From: Deltaproteobacteria bacterium
GTDB taxonomy: Bacteria > Desulfobacterota > Syntrophia > Syntrophales > Smithellaceae
DNA: 29,667 bases
Direction: 5' to 3'
Assembly (NCBI GenBank): GCA_019136325.1
Contig: JAGVUJ010000058.1
Location: forward strand, 1-29,667
The notes beneath the pieces were generated by a model, which worked only from the letters and a program-made list of their open reading frames with translations, had not been told where the DNA came from and did not search any database. The position numbers and the translations under genes were made by a program. This document shows, one piece after another, positions 1-8,461 of the stretch (positions are counted from its first letter, which is position 1; the number at the start of each line of letters is the position of its first letter).

Positions 1-1
1 G

Positions 2-787
2 GAAGCAAAGAAGGCGCAGGAACTGGGAATCCCGGCGATTCTGCTCTTCGGCATCCCCGCCAAGAAAGATGCGATGGCCACCGGCGCGTTTGCCAAGGAC
101 GGCATCGTCCAGCAGGCGGTGAAGCGTATTAACAATGACGTGCCTGACATTCTGGTCATTACGGATGTCTGCCTGTGCGAATATACCAGCCATGGCCACT
201 GCGGTATGCTGGAAAAAGATAGCGTTCAAAATGACGAAACGCTGGAGGTGCTGGCGGAGACCGCGCTTTCGCACGCACGCGCCGGAGCCGATATGGTGGC
301 GCCCTCGGCGATGATGGACGGACAGGTGGCGGCCATTCGCGAAGCGCTGGATGAAAACGCTTTTGAGGATGTGCCCATCATGGCCTACGCAGCGAAATAC
401 GCCTCGTCTTTTTACGGCCCTTTCCGGGAAGCCGCGGAAAGCGCGCCACAGTTCGGCGACCGGAAAGCGTATCAGATGGACCCGGCCAACGCCGACGAAG
501 CAATACGGGAAATTTCTCTGGATGTGAACGAAGGCGCGGACATCATTATGGTCAAACCGGCGTTGGCTTATCTGGATATTATCTGCCGCGCCAAGCAGGA
601 ATTCGATTTGCCTCTGGCGGCGTATAACGTCAGCGGCGAATATGCGATGGTTAAAGCAGCCGCGCAACTCGGCTGGCTCGATGAAGAAAGAGCGATGATG
701 GAATCGTTAACGGCCATCAAACGCGCCGGCGCCGATATTATCATCACCTACTTCGCTCCGGATGTGGCGAAACTGCTGAGCAAATAA
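2..787 (+). CDS. hemB: Delta-aminolevulinic acid dehydratase (porphobilinogen synthase), 5' truncated
   Basis: HemB condenses two 5-aminolevulinate molecules into porphobilinogen in the cytoplasm, the first common step of tetrapyrrole synthesis. The reading frame is open from base 2, so the N-terminal part lies outside the window; the in-frame ATG at 74 is internal. The cysteine-rich zinc-site motif [14 protein letters not shown] is present, which places the enzyme in the zinc-dependent group. Two Schiff-base lysine regions are visible: [13 protein letters not shown], and [14 protein letters not shown] near the C-terminus. The C-terminal part is intact and ends at TAA. ahbD starts 11 nt later on the same strand, which fits an operon for siroheme-derived heme. 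Confidence 0.96.
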   Translation, partial: EAKKAQELGIPAILLFGIPAKKDAMATGAFAKDGIVQQAVKRINNDVPDILVITDVCLCEYTSHGHCGMLEKDSVQNDETLEVLAETALSHARAGADMVAPSAMMDGQVAAIREALDENAFEDVPIMAYAAKYASSFYGPFREAAESAPQFGDRKAYQMDPANADEAIREISLDVNEGADIIMVKPALAYLDIICRAKQEFDLPLAAYNVSGEYAMVKAAAQLGWLDEERAMMESLTAIKRAGADIIITYFAPDVAKLLSK

Positions 788-798
788 AATGTAATATT

Positions 799-1857
799 AT
801 GTCGATTGTCCTTGATAATAAAGTCCGTATGATTGCGTGGGAAGTGACGCGCAGCTGCAATCTCAACTGTGTCCATTGCCGCGCGGCGTCCAGTTGCGGA
901 CCTTATGCGGGAGAACTTTCCACGGACAAATGTCTTCGTCTGATTGATGATATTGCCGCCTCGTCTTCACCGGTGATGATTCTGACCGGCGGAGAGCCGC
1001 TTTTGCGACCGGATATTTTTGAAATAGCCGCCTACGGAACCGACAAAGGGTTGCGTATGGTGATGGCAACCAATGGCACGTTGGTGACCCCGGCTGTTGC
1101 CAAAAAGATGATTGAAAGCGGCATTCAGAGAGTCAGCATCAGTATTGACGGGAAAGACGCGCACAGCCACGATGCGTTTCGTCAGCAAAAAGGCGCGTTT
1201 GACGGCGCGATGAAAGGCATCGAAGCGCTCAAAAATGTCAAAATGGAATTTCAGATCAACACAACCATCACCGCCAATAACCTCCATCAGATTAAAGACA
1301 TTTTAAAATTGGCCAAAGGTATCGGAGCGGCAGCGCATCATATTTTTCTTCTGGTGCCGACAGGCCGCGGGAAAGACCTTGCCGCGCAAGCCATAACCGC
1401 CGCCGATTATGAAGAGACGCTGATGTGGTTTTATCGGGAAAGTATGACCTGTGGAATCCAGCTCAAGGCCACCTGTGCGCCGCATTATTTCCGCATCATG
1501 CATCAGAAGAGGCCCAAAGGCGAAAAACCGGTAAAGAAGCCGGGCGGTCATTTTCATGAATCGACCAGAGGGTGTCTGGGCGGAATCACGTTTTGCTTTA
1601 TTTCGCACACCGGCCAGGTGCAACCCTGCGGTTATCTGGAACTGGATTGCGGAAACGTGAAGAAAAAAAGCTTTGCGAGCATATGGGAAAATTCGGAAAT
1701 ATTCCGCAACCTGCGGGATTACAGTAAATATGAAGGCAAGTGCGGCCGCTGCGAGTTTATCAAGGTTTGCGGCGGTTGCCGTGCGCGGGCGTATGAGGCA
1801 ACGGGGGATTATCTATCTGAAGAGCCGTTGTGCTTGTTCCAGCCGAGAGGCTGTTGA
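799..1857 (+). CDS. ahbD: Radical SAM heme b synthase AhbD (alternative heme pathway)
   Basis: The product is a 352-residue radical SAM protein. The N-terminal CX3CX2C motif (Cys20, Cys24, Cys27, in RSCNLNCVHC) binds the SAM-cleaving 4Fe-4S cluster, followed by the GGEP motif (TGGEPLL). The C-terminal third is a SPASM-like cysteine region (RGCLGG, QPCGYLELDCG, CGRCEFIKVCGGCRARAYE). The AWEVTRSCN start and the C-terminal pattern match AhbD as I remember it, the enzyme that oxidatively decarboxylates two propionates of Fe-coproporphyrin III to give heme b. AhbC is related, so AhbC or an NirJ-like role is the main alternative. Position between hemB and an AhbA/B-type gene supports the call. The last residues (RGC) and the stop codon lie inside the left arm of a palindromic repeat, so the original C-terminus may have been replaced. 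Confidence 0.85.
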   Translation: MSIVLDNKVRMIAWEVTRSCNLNCVHCRAASSCGPYAGELSTDKCLRLIDDIAASSSPVMILTGGEPLLRPDIFEIAAYGTDKGLRMVMATNGTLVTPAVAKKMIESGIQRVSISIDGKDAHSHDAFRQQKGAFDGAMKGIEALKNVKMEFQINTTITANNLHQIKDILKLAKGIGAAAHHIFLLVPTGRGKDLAAQAITAADYEETLMWFYRESMTCGIQLKATCAPHYFRIMHQKRPKGEKPVKKPGGHFHESTRGCLGGITFCFISHTGQVQPCGYLELDCGNVKKKSFASIWENSEIFRNLRDYSKYEGKCGRCEFIKVCGGCRARAYEATGDYLSEEPLCLFQPRGC

Positions 1858-1960
1858 AAAACGCCCATCCGCGGCGTTTCCCTCGCCCTTCGTCGTATGC
1901 AAAATACGCCTCACTCCTCAGGACTCGGGGGCCTTGCATCTGGGCATTTTTGAACAGCCT
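1848..1960. repeat. 113-bp palindromic repeat element (AGGCTGTT-ended inverted repeat)
   Basis: Two 20-nt arms face each other at 1848-1867 and 1941-1960. As inverted copies they match at 18 of 20 positions, both starting AGGCTGTT and ending GCCCA. A smaller hairpin sits in the middle: CGTAT at 1894-1898, loop GCAAA, ATACG at 1904-1908. No coding capacity is visible. From memory, elements of this size with ends like TTTTTCAACAGCC are scattered in deltaproteobacterial genomes as non-autonomous, MITE- or REP-like repeats; that link is recollection and was not searched. It overlaps the last codons and stop of ahbD and separates ahbD from the next gene, where it could fold in mRNA and affect expression. 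Confidence 0.75.
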
Positions 1961-1979
1961 GAAAGTGATGATGTAGATT

Positions 1980-2426
1980 ATGGATGGAATTGATAAAAAA
2001 ATATTAAATATTCTACAGAAGGAATTTCCCCTGGAGGAGCAGCCGTATTTAATTGTCGGCGAGCGGTGCGGCATCAGCGAGGAAGAAACCATTCGCCGTG
2101 TTCAAAAAATGAAAGATGAAGGAATCATCCGTCGTATCGGAGCCGTGTTTGATGGTAAAAAACTGGGTCGGGTCAGTATGCTCTGCGCAGCGCGTGTGCC
2201 GGAAGATAAAATAGACAGCTTTGTGCAACTTGTAAACGCCAATAAAAATGTTACACACAATTACCTGCGCAATCATGAATACAACATCTGGTTTACCGTT
2301 AGCGGCGAAAACGAGAAATATCTGGAGAAATTTCTAAAAGATGTCAGGGAGAAAACCGGCGTGAAAGATATTCTGGATATGCGCGCGGTCAAGACGTTTA
2401 AAATAAATGCTTCATTCGATTTATAA
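1980..2426 (+). CDS. ahbA/ahbB: Siroheme decarboxylase subunit, AsnC/Lrp-like (AhbA or AhbB)
   Basis: The protein has 148 residues. The N-terminal part is an AsnC/Lrp-type helix-turn-helix (MDGIDKKILNILQKEFPL, then GISEEETIRRVQKMKDEGIIRRIG). The C-terminal part carries VTHNYLRNHEYNIWFT, the hallmark of the NirD/L/G/H and AhbA/AhbB family, with the histidines thought to take part in decarboxylation. AhbA and AhbB act as a pair that converts siroheme to 12,18-didecarboxysiroheme, upstream of AhbC and AhbD. Only one subunit gene is present here; I cannot tell A from B by eye, and the partner may lie upstream of hemB. It follows the palindromic repeat by 19 nt and lacks a clear Shine-Dalgarno sequence. 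Confidence 0.85.
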   Translation: MDGIDKKILNILQKEFPLEEQPYLIVGERCGISEEETIRRVQKMKDEGIIRRIGAVFDGKKLGRVSMLCAARVPEDKIDSFVQLVNANKNVTHNYLRNHEYNIWFTVSGENEKYLEKFLKDVREKTGVKDILDMRAVKTFKINASFDL

Positions 2427-2455
2427 CATCCAAAATCTTATAAAGTGATAAATTT

Positions 2456-5113
2456 ATGACCGAACAAAACAAAAAACCGCTCTTGGCGCTTGTAGACGGC
2501 AGCAATTATGTTTATCGCGCCTTTTACGGGCTGCCCCTGCTGACAAATTCGAAAGGCTTTCCGACCAACGCCATTTACGGTTTTACCAACATGCTGTTGA
2601 AGCTCCGGCGCGATCTGAATCCGGACTACATCGTGGTAACGTTTGATCTCAGGGGACCGACAACGCGTCATGAGGAATTCGAAGACTACAAGGCGACGCG
2701 CAAGCCCATGCCGGATGACCTCGTTCCTCAGATTCCTTATATAAAAGATGTTGTCCGCGGCTTTTCCATCTGCGTTCTCGAAAAACAGGGCATCGAAGCG
2801 GACGATTTGATCGGAACGCTTACCGTGCAGGCCAGTCAAAAGGGCTGGCGCACGGCCATCATTTCCGGCGATAAAGATCTGATGCAACTGGTTGATGAAA
2901 ACGTCACAATGATCGATACGATGAAGGATAAAACCTATGATATCGCAGCGGTGAAAGAAAAATTCGGCGTCGGCCCCGACAAGGTGGCGGAGATTCTGGG
3001 GCTGATGGGCGATACATCCGACAACATTCCCGGCGTTCCCGGTATCGGTCCCAAAACAGCGCAGAGGCTGATCGAAGAATACGGAACCGTTGAAGACGTG
3101 ATCATAAATGCTGAAAAGTTGAAAAATGTAAAACTGCGGGAGAGCATTCGCCTGCATGCGGGGCAGGCCAGACTCAGCCGGCAACTGGCCGGTATTCGAA
3201 AAGACATCGATATCGACTTTGATTTTCAGAATGCCGTCGTCAAAGAGCCGGACAACGAAACGCTTGCAAATCTTTTCAGTGAATTTGAATTTTCTTCGCT
3301 TTTGCAGGAAATCAGGCAGGGCAAGGCAAAACCGGTGAAGGTGTACAAGCAGATCGTGGAAAGATCGTCGCTGAATGATCTTGTTGCCTGTCTGAAAAAG
3401 ACCCTTGAATTTTCGCTGGACGTAATGTTTGAAAAAAACCAATCAGCGGATTTGATCGGCATCGCGTTGAATGACGGGAAGGATGCCTATTACATTCCGG
3501 TGGGCCATGCCGGGGTATCAAAGCAAATACCGGCAGGGGACGTCCTTGCCGCCGTCGCATCCGTTTTAAACAATGCCGCAATAAAAAAATACGTTTATGA
3601 TTTAAAAACGACGCTGGTGCATCTTGCCGACCTTGACATTCAATCGGGCGAGGATTTGCAACTGGCCGCCTACCTGCTTAATCCGGCAAAAACGTCCTAT
3701 CATCTTGATGAAGTGGTCTGGGAATTTCTTCATGAGCGCATTCCTTCTCCCGGTGACATCGCAGGCGGAAAAGGAAAATCCTTTTCGCTGACCTCCGTCC
3801 CTCCGGACCAAATGACCGATTACGCGGGACAGCGCGCCGACGCGCTTTACGAACTTGCCCCGGTCATGATCTCTCAATTGAAAAAGACAGATGCCTTCGA
3901 CCTTTATCACAAAGTGGAAATGCCGCTTCTCCATGTTCTGACCGATATGGAGAAAAAGGGCGTTCTGCTGGATACCGCTCTTCTGCAAAGGATGTCAGCG
4001 GAGCTGACGCAATTGCTTTCTCTATCGGAGGAAAAAATCTACCGTCTGGCCGGTGAAAAATTCAATATCAATTCACCCAAACAGTTACAAAATATTTTAT
4101 TTGAAAAACTGAAACTGCCTGCCGGAAAGAAAACCAAGGAAGGCTATTCCACCGACGTCGATGTGCTGACCGAGCTGGCCCGCAGCCATGCGTTGCCTGC
4201 GGAAATTCTGGCTTATCGAAGCCTGGCGAAGCTGAAATCGACATATGTCGACGCTCTGCCGGCGCTGATCAATCCGCAAACAGGAAGAATTCACACCTCC
4301 TACAATCAGACCGTGACGGCTACCGGAAGGCTTTCCAGTTCCAATCCCAACTTACAGAACATTCCCATCCGGACGCTGGAGGGCAAAAGAATCCGTCAGG
4401 CCTTCATTGCTGACACTGATTGCATCCTGATTTCCGCAGACTACTCGCAAATTGAGCTGAGGGTGCTGGCTCATCTATCGGAGGATGAAGCGCTGATTGA
4501 AGCCTTTGCTTCTGATGAGGATATTCACAGTCGAACGGCCTCCGATGTTTTCGGCGTATTCCCGGAAATGGTCAACGCCGATATGCGCCGTCAGGCCAAG
4601 GTCATCAATTTCGGAATTCTTTACGGGATGAGCGCCTTCGGCCTCGCCAGGGAGCTTGGAGTTTCCCTGAAAACCGCCCAGGCGTATATTGACGGATATT
4701 TTCAGCGTTATAAAAAAGTGCGTGTTTATCTGGATGGGATCTTGGAAGGCGCGCGTCGGGATGGTTTTGTCTGTACGCTGCTCAACCGCCGGCGTTATCT
4801 GCCGGACCTGAAAAGCAAGATTCCCTCCGTGCGCCAGTTTGCCGAACGCATGGCGATTAACGCGCCCATTCAGGGAACGGCCGCCGATCTCATTAAAGTG
4901 GCGATGGTGAACATTGCCGGATTGTTTTTAAAGAAAAGACTGTCCGCCCGTTTGATTATGCAGGTGCATGACGAACTTGTCGTCGAGGCGCCGGCTCAAG
5001 AACGAGAAGACGTTATGGCGCTGGTCAAAAAAGAAATGGAAGACGTCATCACATTGAAAGTTCCGTTGAAAGTGGAAATCGCTGCGGGCAAAAACTGGGA
5101 TGAAGCTCACTGA
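2456..5113 (+). CDS. polA: DNA polymerase I, proofreading site apparently inactive
   Basis: The 885-residue protein has all three Pol I regions. The 5'-nuclease part (about 1-290) has the metal-binding acidic motifs DGSNY, EADD, SGDKD and GDTSDNIPG. The polymerase part (about 490-885) has motif A DYSQIE (Asp662), the O-helix motif RRQAKVINFGILYG with Lys, Phe and Tyr in place, and motif C MQVHDE (Asp839). The middle 3'-5' exonuclease fold is recognisable but degenerate: against E. coli Pol I, Asp355 is kept (Asp322), while Glu357, Asp424 and Asp501 correspond to Met324, Thr386 and Arg460. It should therefore fill gaps and remove RNA primers without proofreading, as in Taq-type enzymes. It ends 24 nt from the convergent ubiE. 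Confidence 0.98.
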   Translation: MTEQNKKPLLALVDGSNYVYRAFYGLPLLTNSKGFPTNAIYGFTNMLLKLRRDLNPDYIVVTFDLRGPTTRHEEFEDYKATRKPMPDDLVPQIPYIKDVVRGFSICVLEKQGIEADDLIGTLTVQASQKGWRTAIISGDKDLMQLVDENVTMIDTMKDKTYDIAAVKEKFGVGPDKVAEILGLMGDTSDNIPGVPGIGPKTAQRLIEEYGTVEDVIINAEKLKNVKLRESIRLHAGQARLSRQLAGIRKDIDIDFDFQNAVVKEPDNETLANLFSEFEFSSLLQEIRQGKAKPVKVYKQIVERSSLNDLVACLKKTLEFSLDVMFEKNQSADLIGIALNDGKDAYYIPVGHAGVSKQIPAGDVLAAVASVLNNAAIKKYVYDLKTTLVHLADLDIQSGEDLQLAAYLLNPAKTSYHLDEVVWEFLHERIPSPGDIAGGKGKSFSLTSVPPDQMTDYAGQRADALYELAPVMISQLKKTDAFDLYHKVEMPLLHVLTDMEKKGVLLDTALLQRMSAELTQLLSLSEEKIYRLAGEKFNINSPKQLQNILFEKLKLPAGKKTKEGYSTDVDVLTELARSHALPAEILAYRSLAKLKSTYVDALPALINPQTGRIHTSYNQTVTATGRLSSSNPNLQNIPIRTLEGKRIRQAFIADTDCILISADYSQIELRVLAHLSEDEALIEAFASDEDIHSRTASDVFGVFPEMVNADMRRQAKVINFGILYGMSAFGLARELGVSLKTAQAYIDGYFQRYKKVRVYLDGILEGARRDGFVCTLLNRRRYLPDLKSKIPSVRQFAERMAINAPIQGTAADLIKVAMVNIAGLFLKKRLSARLIMQVHDELVVEAPAQEREDVMALVKKEMEDVITLKVPLKVEIAAGKNWDEAH

Positions 5114-5137
5114 CGGAAAAAGATGATCATGCAATAA

Positions 5138-5914
5138 TTAATTTTTAACGGGCCGGTTGTCTTCGGCAGGCTTGCTGCCAACATACAGACAGGTAATGCC
5201 GAACGTTCGCGGGTATATTTTAACGTCGTTTATTCCGGCTTTTTCCATAAAAGCGGCAAACTCCTCCGGCGACGGGAAATTCATGATGGAATCAGCAAGA
5301 TAATAATACGCCGCCGCGTTCTTGGAAAATATTTTCGCGATCAGGGGCAGCAGAAAGTTTAAATAAAGATAATAGGTCAGCTTGAAAAAACGGTTTTGAA
5401 TAAATGTCATTTCCAGAATCATAATCTGTCCCTCCGGCACGGTGACCCGCACCATTTCTTCGAGGGCCTGCTTTTTTTGAGGAATATTTCTGATTCCGAA
5501 AGCCATTGCCGTCACATCAAAAGAATTTTCGGCCAGCGGCAGTTGAACTGCGTTTGCCTGGATCAAATGAATCCGGGAAGAAAGATTTTTTCTGACAGTT
5601 TTCTCTCTTGCCGCTGTTACCATCGGATAGACGAAATCAGCTCCGACAGTCGATATGTCCTTATGCGTCTGGCAAGCGATAATCGACAAATCTCCCGTCC
5701 CGCAGGCAATATCAAGAAACCTTCCCGTTTTGAAAAAAAGCATTTTTTTGGACGCGAAACGCCGCCAGGCAATATCGCGCCGCAGGCTCAGAAAATGATT
5801 TAAAAAATCATACCGGCCGGTGATGGTCGAAAAAATTTCTTTGACCATCCCGATGCGTTCCGCGTCGCTTGCTTTTTTTACAGACGGATATTTGTTGTTT
5901 TTGAAGTTTTGCAT
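5138..5914 (-). CDS. ubiE: Demethylmenaquinone/ubiquinone C-methyltransferase UbiE/MenG
   Basis: This is a 258-residue class I SAM-dependent methyltransferase. The UbiE family signature near the N-terminus (YDFLNHFLSLRRDIAWRR, residues 35-52) precedes the SAM-binding motif FLDIACGTGDLS and the second family motif AFGIRNIPQKKQALEEMVRV. In an anaerobe the likely substrate is demethylmenaquinone, giving menaquinone for the respiratory chain; that choice is inferred. The frame is open further upstream into hisD, but the start at 5914 (MQNFKNNKYP) puts the family signature at the usual distance and leaves 13 nt after the hisD stop. It is the last gene of the prmC-murA-hisD-ubiE operon. The C-terminus (TFGITCLYVG) departs from the usual GIVALH-like ending. 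Confidence 0.92.
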   Translation of the reverse strand: MQNFKNNKYPSVKKASDAERIGMVKEIFSTITGRYDFLNHFLSLRRDIAWRRFASKKMLFFKTGRFLDIACGTGDLSIIACQTHKDISTVGADFVYPMVTAAREKTVRKNLSSRIHLIQANAVQLPLAENSFDVTAMAFGIRNIPQKKQALEEMVRVTVPEGQIMILEMTFIQNRFFKLTYYLYLNFLLPLIAKIFSKNAAAYYYLADSIMNFPSPEEFAAFMEKAGINDVKIYPRTFGITCLYVGSKPAEDNRPVKN

Positions 5915-5927
5915 GCGTTGAAGGACC

Positions 5928-7214
5928 CTAGCGGCTGCGGACAAGAACGGATTGGGCGTGAGCCTCAAGGCCTTCTCTTTGAGCAAAGTGAGCGGTGGGT
6001 GCGCTCAACGAATTGAACGCCTTTCTCGAAAAGGATAGAACGCTCATGCGTTTATAGAAATCATAGACGCCCAGCGGTGATGAAAAACGGGCAGTGCCTC
6101 CCGTGGGCAGAATGTGATTGGTTCCGGCCAGATAATCGCCCAGCGCCTCCGGTGTATAATGACCCAGGAAAACAGAACCGGCATTTCTGACCTGATTTGA
6201 AATTTTTCGCGGATTTTTCACCATAAGTTCCAGGTGCTCAGGCGCAAAATCATTCGCTATGTTCACGGCCTCATCAATGTTTTCCGTGATGATTATTGCA
6301 CAGAATCTGGCCAGCGATTTTTCTATAATCTCTTGTCGCGCTGACGTTTTTATCCGGCGATAAATTTCTTCAATCACGCCGTTTACTAATTTTTCCGACG
6401 GCGTCAAAAGAACAGCCGCCGCCATTTCATCGTGCTCAATCTGTGCCAGCATGTCCGCTGCCACGAAAGGCGCTTTTGCCGTGTCATCGGCAATAATCAG
6501 AACCTCGCTTGGCCCGGCGATCATGTCGATGTCCGTTGCGCCGAAAACCAGTTTTTTCGCCGCCGCGACGTAGGCGTTGCCCGGTCCCACGATTTTATCC
6601 ACCCGGGGAATTGTTTTTGTCCCATAAGCGAGCGCAGCGATCGCCTGCGCCCCGCCGATTTTAAAAATACGATGAACCCCGCCGATTTTTGCCGCTGCGG
6701 CGATCAGCGGATTGAGTTTGCCTCCCGGAGACGGACTGACCAGAACAATTTCTTCCACACCGGCAATGCGCGCGGGAATGGCCGCCATGAGAATGGTGGA
6801 AGGGTAGGATGCCTTGCCGCCGGGCGCATAAATGCCGGCTCTTTGGAGAGGCAGGATGCGCTGTTCCAGGTCCGAACCGTTTCCCCGTTTCAATTTATAG
6901 CCCTGTGCAATCTGATGTCGGTGATAATCTGCGATGCGTCTGGCGGCTAATGTTATCACTTGCAGATCATCTCTCGCGACCTGAGCCAGCGCTTCTCTCT
7001 TTTCTTCCGCAGTTGCTTCTACGGTGGCTGCGTTTAATTTATATCCGTCGAATCTGGCCGTGTATTGAAACAGAGCTCTGTCGCCCTGTTCGGCGACATC
7101 GCGCACAATCTTTGCCACAGAAGACAAAAGCTCCGGAGAAAAAGTGCCTCCTCGCTGACGCAGTTGACGGAAGAATTTTTCAAAACCAGCCGCGCTGGAT
7201 TTTATAATTTTCAT
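5928..7214 (-). CDS. hisD: Histidinol dehydrogenase
   Basis: HisD oxidises L-histidinol to L-histidine in two NAD-dependent steps, the end of histidine synthesis. The 428-residue length is normal for the family. Conserved blocks include GPGNAYVAAAKKLVFG, IDMIAGPSEVLIIAD, the metal/substrate region QIEHDEMA, FAPEHLEL, and LPTGGTARFSSPLGVYDF. The start codon overlaps the murA stop by one base (TAATG), so translation is probably coupled to murA. No other his gene is in the window; a lone hisD next to murA is an arrangement I recall from other Proteobacteria, where hisG or hisD follows murA. Confidence 0.97.
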   Translation of the reverse strand: MKIIKSSAAGFEKFFRQLRQRGGTFSPELLSSVAKIVRDVAEQGDRALFQYTARFDGYKLNAATVEATAEEKREALAQVARDDLQVITLAARRIADYHRHQIAQGYKLKRGNGSDLEQRILPLQRAGIYAPGGKASYPSTILMAAIPARIAGVEEIVLVSPSPGGKLNPLIAAAAKIGGVHRIFKIGGAQAIAALAYGTKTIPRVDKIVGPGNAYVAAAKKLVFGATDIDMIAGPSEVLIIADDTAKAPFVAADMLAQIEHDEMAAAVLLTPSEKLVNGVIEEIYRRIKTSARQEIIEKSLARFCAIIITENIDEAVNIANDFAPEHLELMVKNPRKISNQVRNAGSVFLGHYTPEALGDYLAGTNHILPTGGTARFSSPLGVYDFYKRMSVLSFSRKAFNSLSAPTAHFAQREGLEAHAQSVLVRSR

Positions 7215-8461
7215 TATTTTACCCTTTGGATATCCGCGCCGAGGGCGGAAAATTTCTTTTCTATCGTCTGATAACCGCGGTCAATGTGGTAAACGCGGGA
7301 AATTTCCGTAGTGCCTTCGGCTGCCAGTCCCGCCAGAACCAGGGATGCCGATGCCCGCAAATCCGTGGCCATGGTTTGCGCCCCGTGCAGCTTGGGCACA
7401 CCCCGGACAATCGCATTGCCGCCCTGAATGACAATATCGGCGCCCATGCGCAACAGTTCACTCACATGCATAAACCGGTTTTCAAAAACCGTTTCGGAAA
7501 TCACGCTCAATCCGGAGCCGATGGCCATGTAAGCCATGATCTGCGCCTGTAAATCCGTGGCGAATCCAGGATAGGGGAGTGTCTTGACATCCACGCTGTT
7601 GATTTTCTTCCCGGCGGATACCTTTAACCCATTCTTCATCGGCGCAATCTTCATTCCCGTATCCCGCAATTTGTTGATCAAGGCTTCCAGATGATGAGGG
7701 TTGCAGCCGAGAACATTGATCTCGCCGCCGGTCATTCCGGCCGCAATCATAAACGTTCCTGCTTCAATCCGGTCGGGAATTATCTCCGCTTCCGCCGGTT
7801 TCAGCGACGTGACGCCTTCAATGGTGATGACATCCGTTCCCGCTCCGGTGATTTTCGCGCCCATGCTCTTTAAAACATCCGCCAGATTGACAACCTCCGG
7901 CTCGCGAGCGGCGTTGTTCAAAATAGTGGTGCCCTGTGCCAGAGTCGCCGCCATCATGATATTCTCGGTGCCGGTCACCGTGGTCAGGTCGAAATAAATT
8001 TCCGCCCCTTTTAATTTTTTTGCTCTGGCTTCAATGTAGCCGTTGTTGAGATCGACATGCGCGCCCATATCCTCCAGCGCCTTGAGATGGAGATTGACCG
8101 GCCGCGCGCCGATGGCGCAGCCTCCGGGAAGCGACACGCGTGCCGTTCCGGCACGGGCCACCAGCGGCCCCAGAACCAGAATCGACGCTCTCATCGTTTT
8201 CACCAGATCATAAGATGCGGTGGGATTGATAATTTTATCGACACAGATTTTGACGGTTTCTTCACCTTCAATCTCAGCGCCCATACTGATGAGGAGTTTT
8301 TTGATTGTTTTAATATCCATCAAATCAGGGATGTTGTGAAACGTATTGGTTCCCGCTGTAAGCAGCGCCGAAGCCAGAACCGGCAGGGCTGCGTTTTTCG
8401 CTCCGCTGATCTGAACATTGCCGTGAAGAGGTTTCCCTCCGTTAATAACGATTTTATCCAC
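7214..8461 (-). CDS. murA: UDP-N-acetylglucosamine 1-carboxyvinyltransferase (GTG start)
   Basis: MurA transfers enolpyruvate from PEP to UDP-GlcNAc, the first committed step of peptidoglycan synthesis in the cytoplasm. The 415-residue product has the N-terminal SGAKNAALP motif and the catalytic loop [11 protein letters not shown] with cysteine at position 115, the residue that fosfomycin alkylates; many enzymes with Asp here are resistant, so this one is predicted sensitive. The start is GTG at 8461, directly after the prmC TAA, with AAGGAG seven bases before it inside the end of prmC. The gene is coupled at both ends (prmC before, hisD after). Confidence 0.98.
   Translation of the reverse strand: MDKIVINGGKPLHGNVQISGAKNAALPVLASALLTAGTNTFHNIPDLMDIKTIKKLLISMGAEIEGEETVKICVDKIINPTASYDLVKTMRASILVLGPLVARAGTARVSLPGGCAIGARPVNLHLKALEDMGAHVDLNNGYIEARAKKLKGAEIYFDLTTVTGTENIMMAATLAQGTTILNNAAREPEVVNLADVLKSMGAKITGAGTDVITIEGVTSLKPAEAEIIPDRIEAGTFMIAAGMTGGEINVLGCNPHHLEALINKLRDTGMKIAPMKNGLKVSAGKKINSVDVKTLPYPGFATDLQAQIMAYMAIGSGLSVISETVFENRFMHVSELLRMGADIVIQGGNAIVRGVPKLHGAQTMATDLRASASLVLAGLAAEGTTEISRVYHIDRGYQTIEKKFSALGADIQRVK

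Noticed and set aside
2438..3442. A 334-codon frame on the - strand inside polA
   Set aside because: It lies antisense to the well-conserved 5'-nuclease and exonuclease domains of polA, has no recognisable motif and no binding site; it is a shadow of the polA codon pattern.
5114..5137. Possible terminator between convergent polA and ubiE
   Set aside because: The 24-base gap has A and T runs and a short ATGATCAT palindrome, but no GC-rich stem, so I do not call it.
5915..5986. 5' extension of ubiE into the end of hisD
   Set aside because: It would overlap hisD by 59 bases and adds sequence absent from UbiE proteins.
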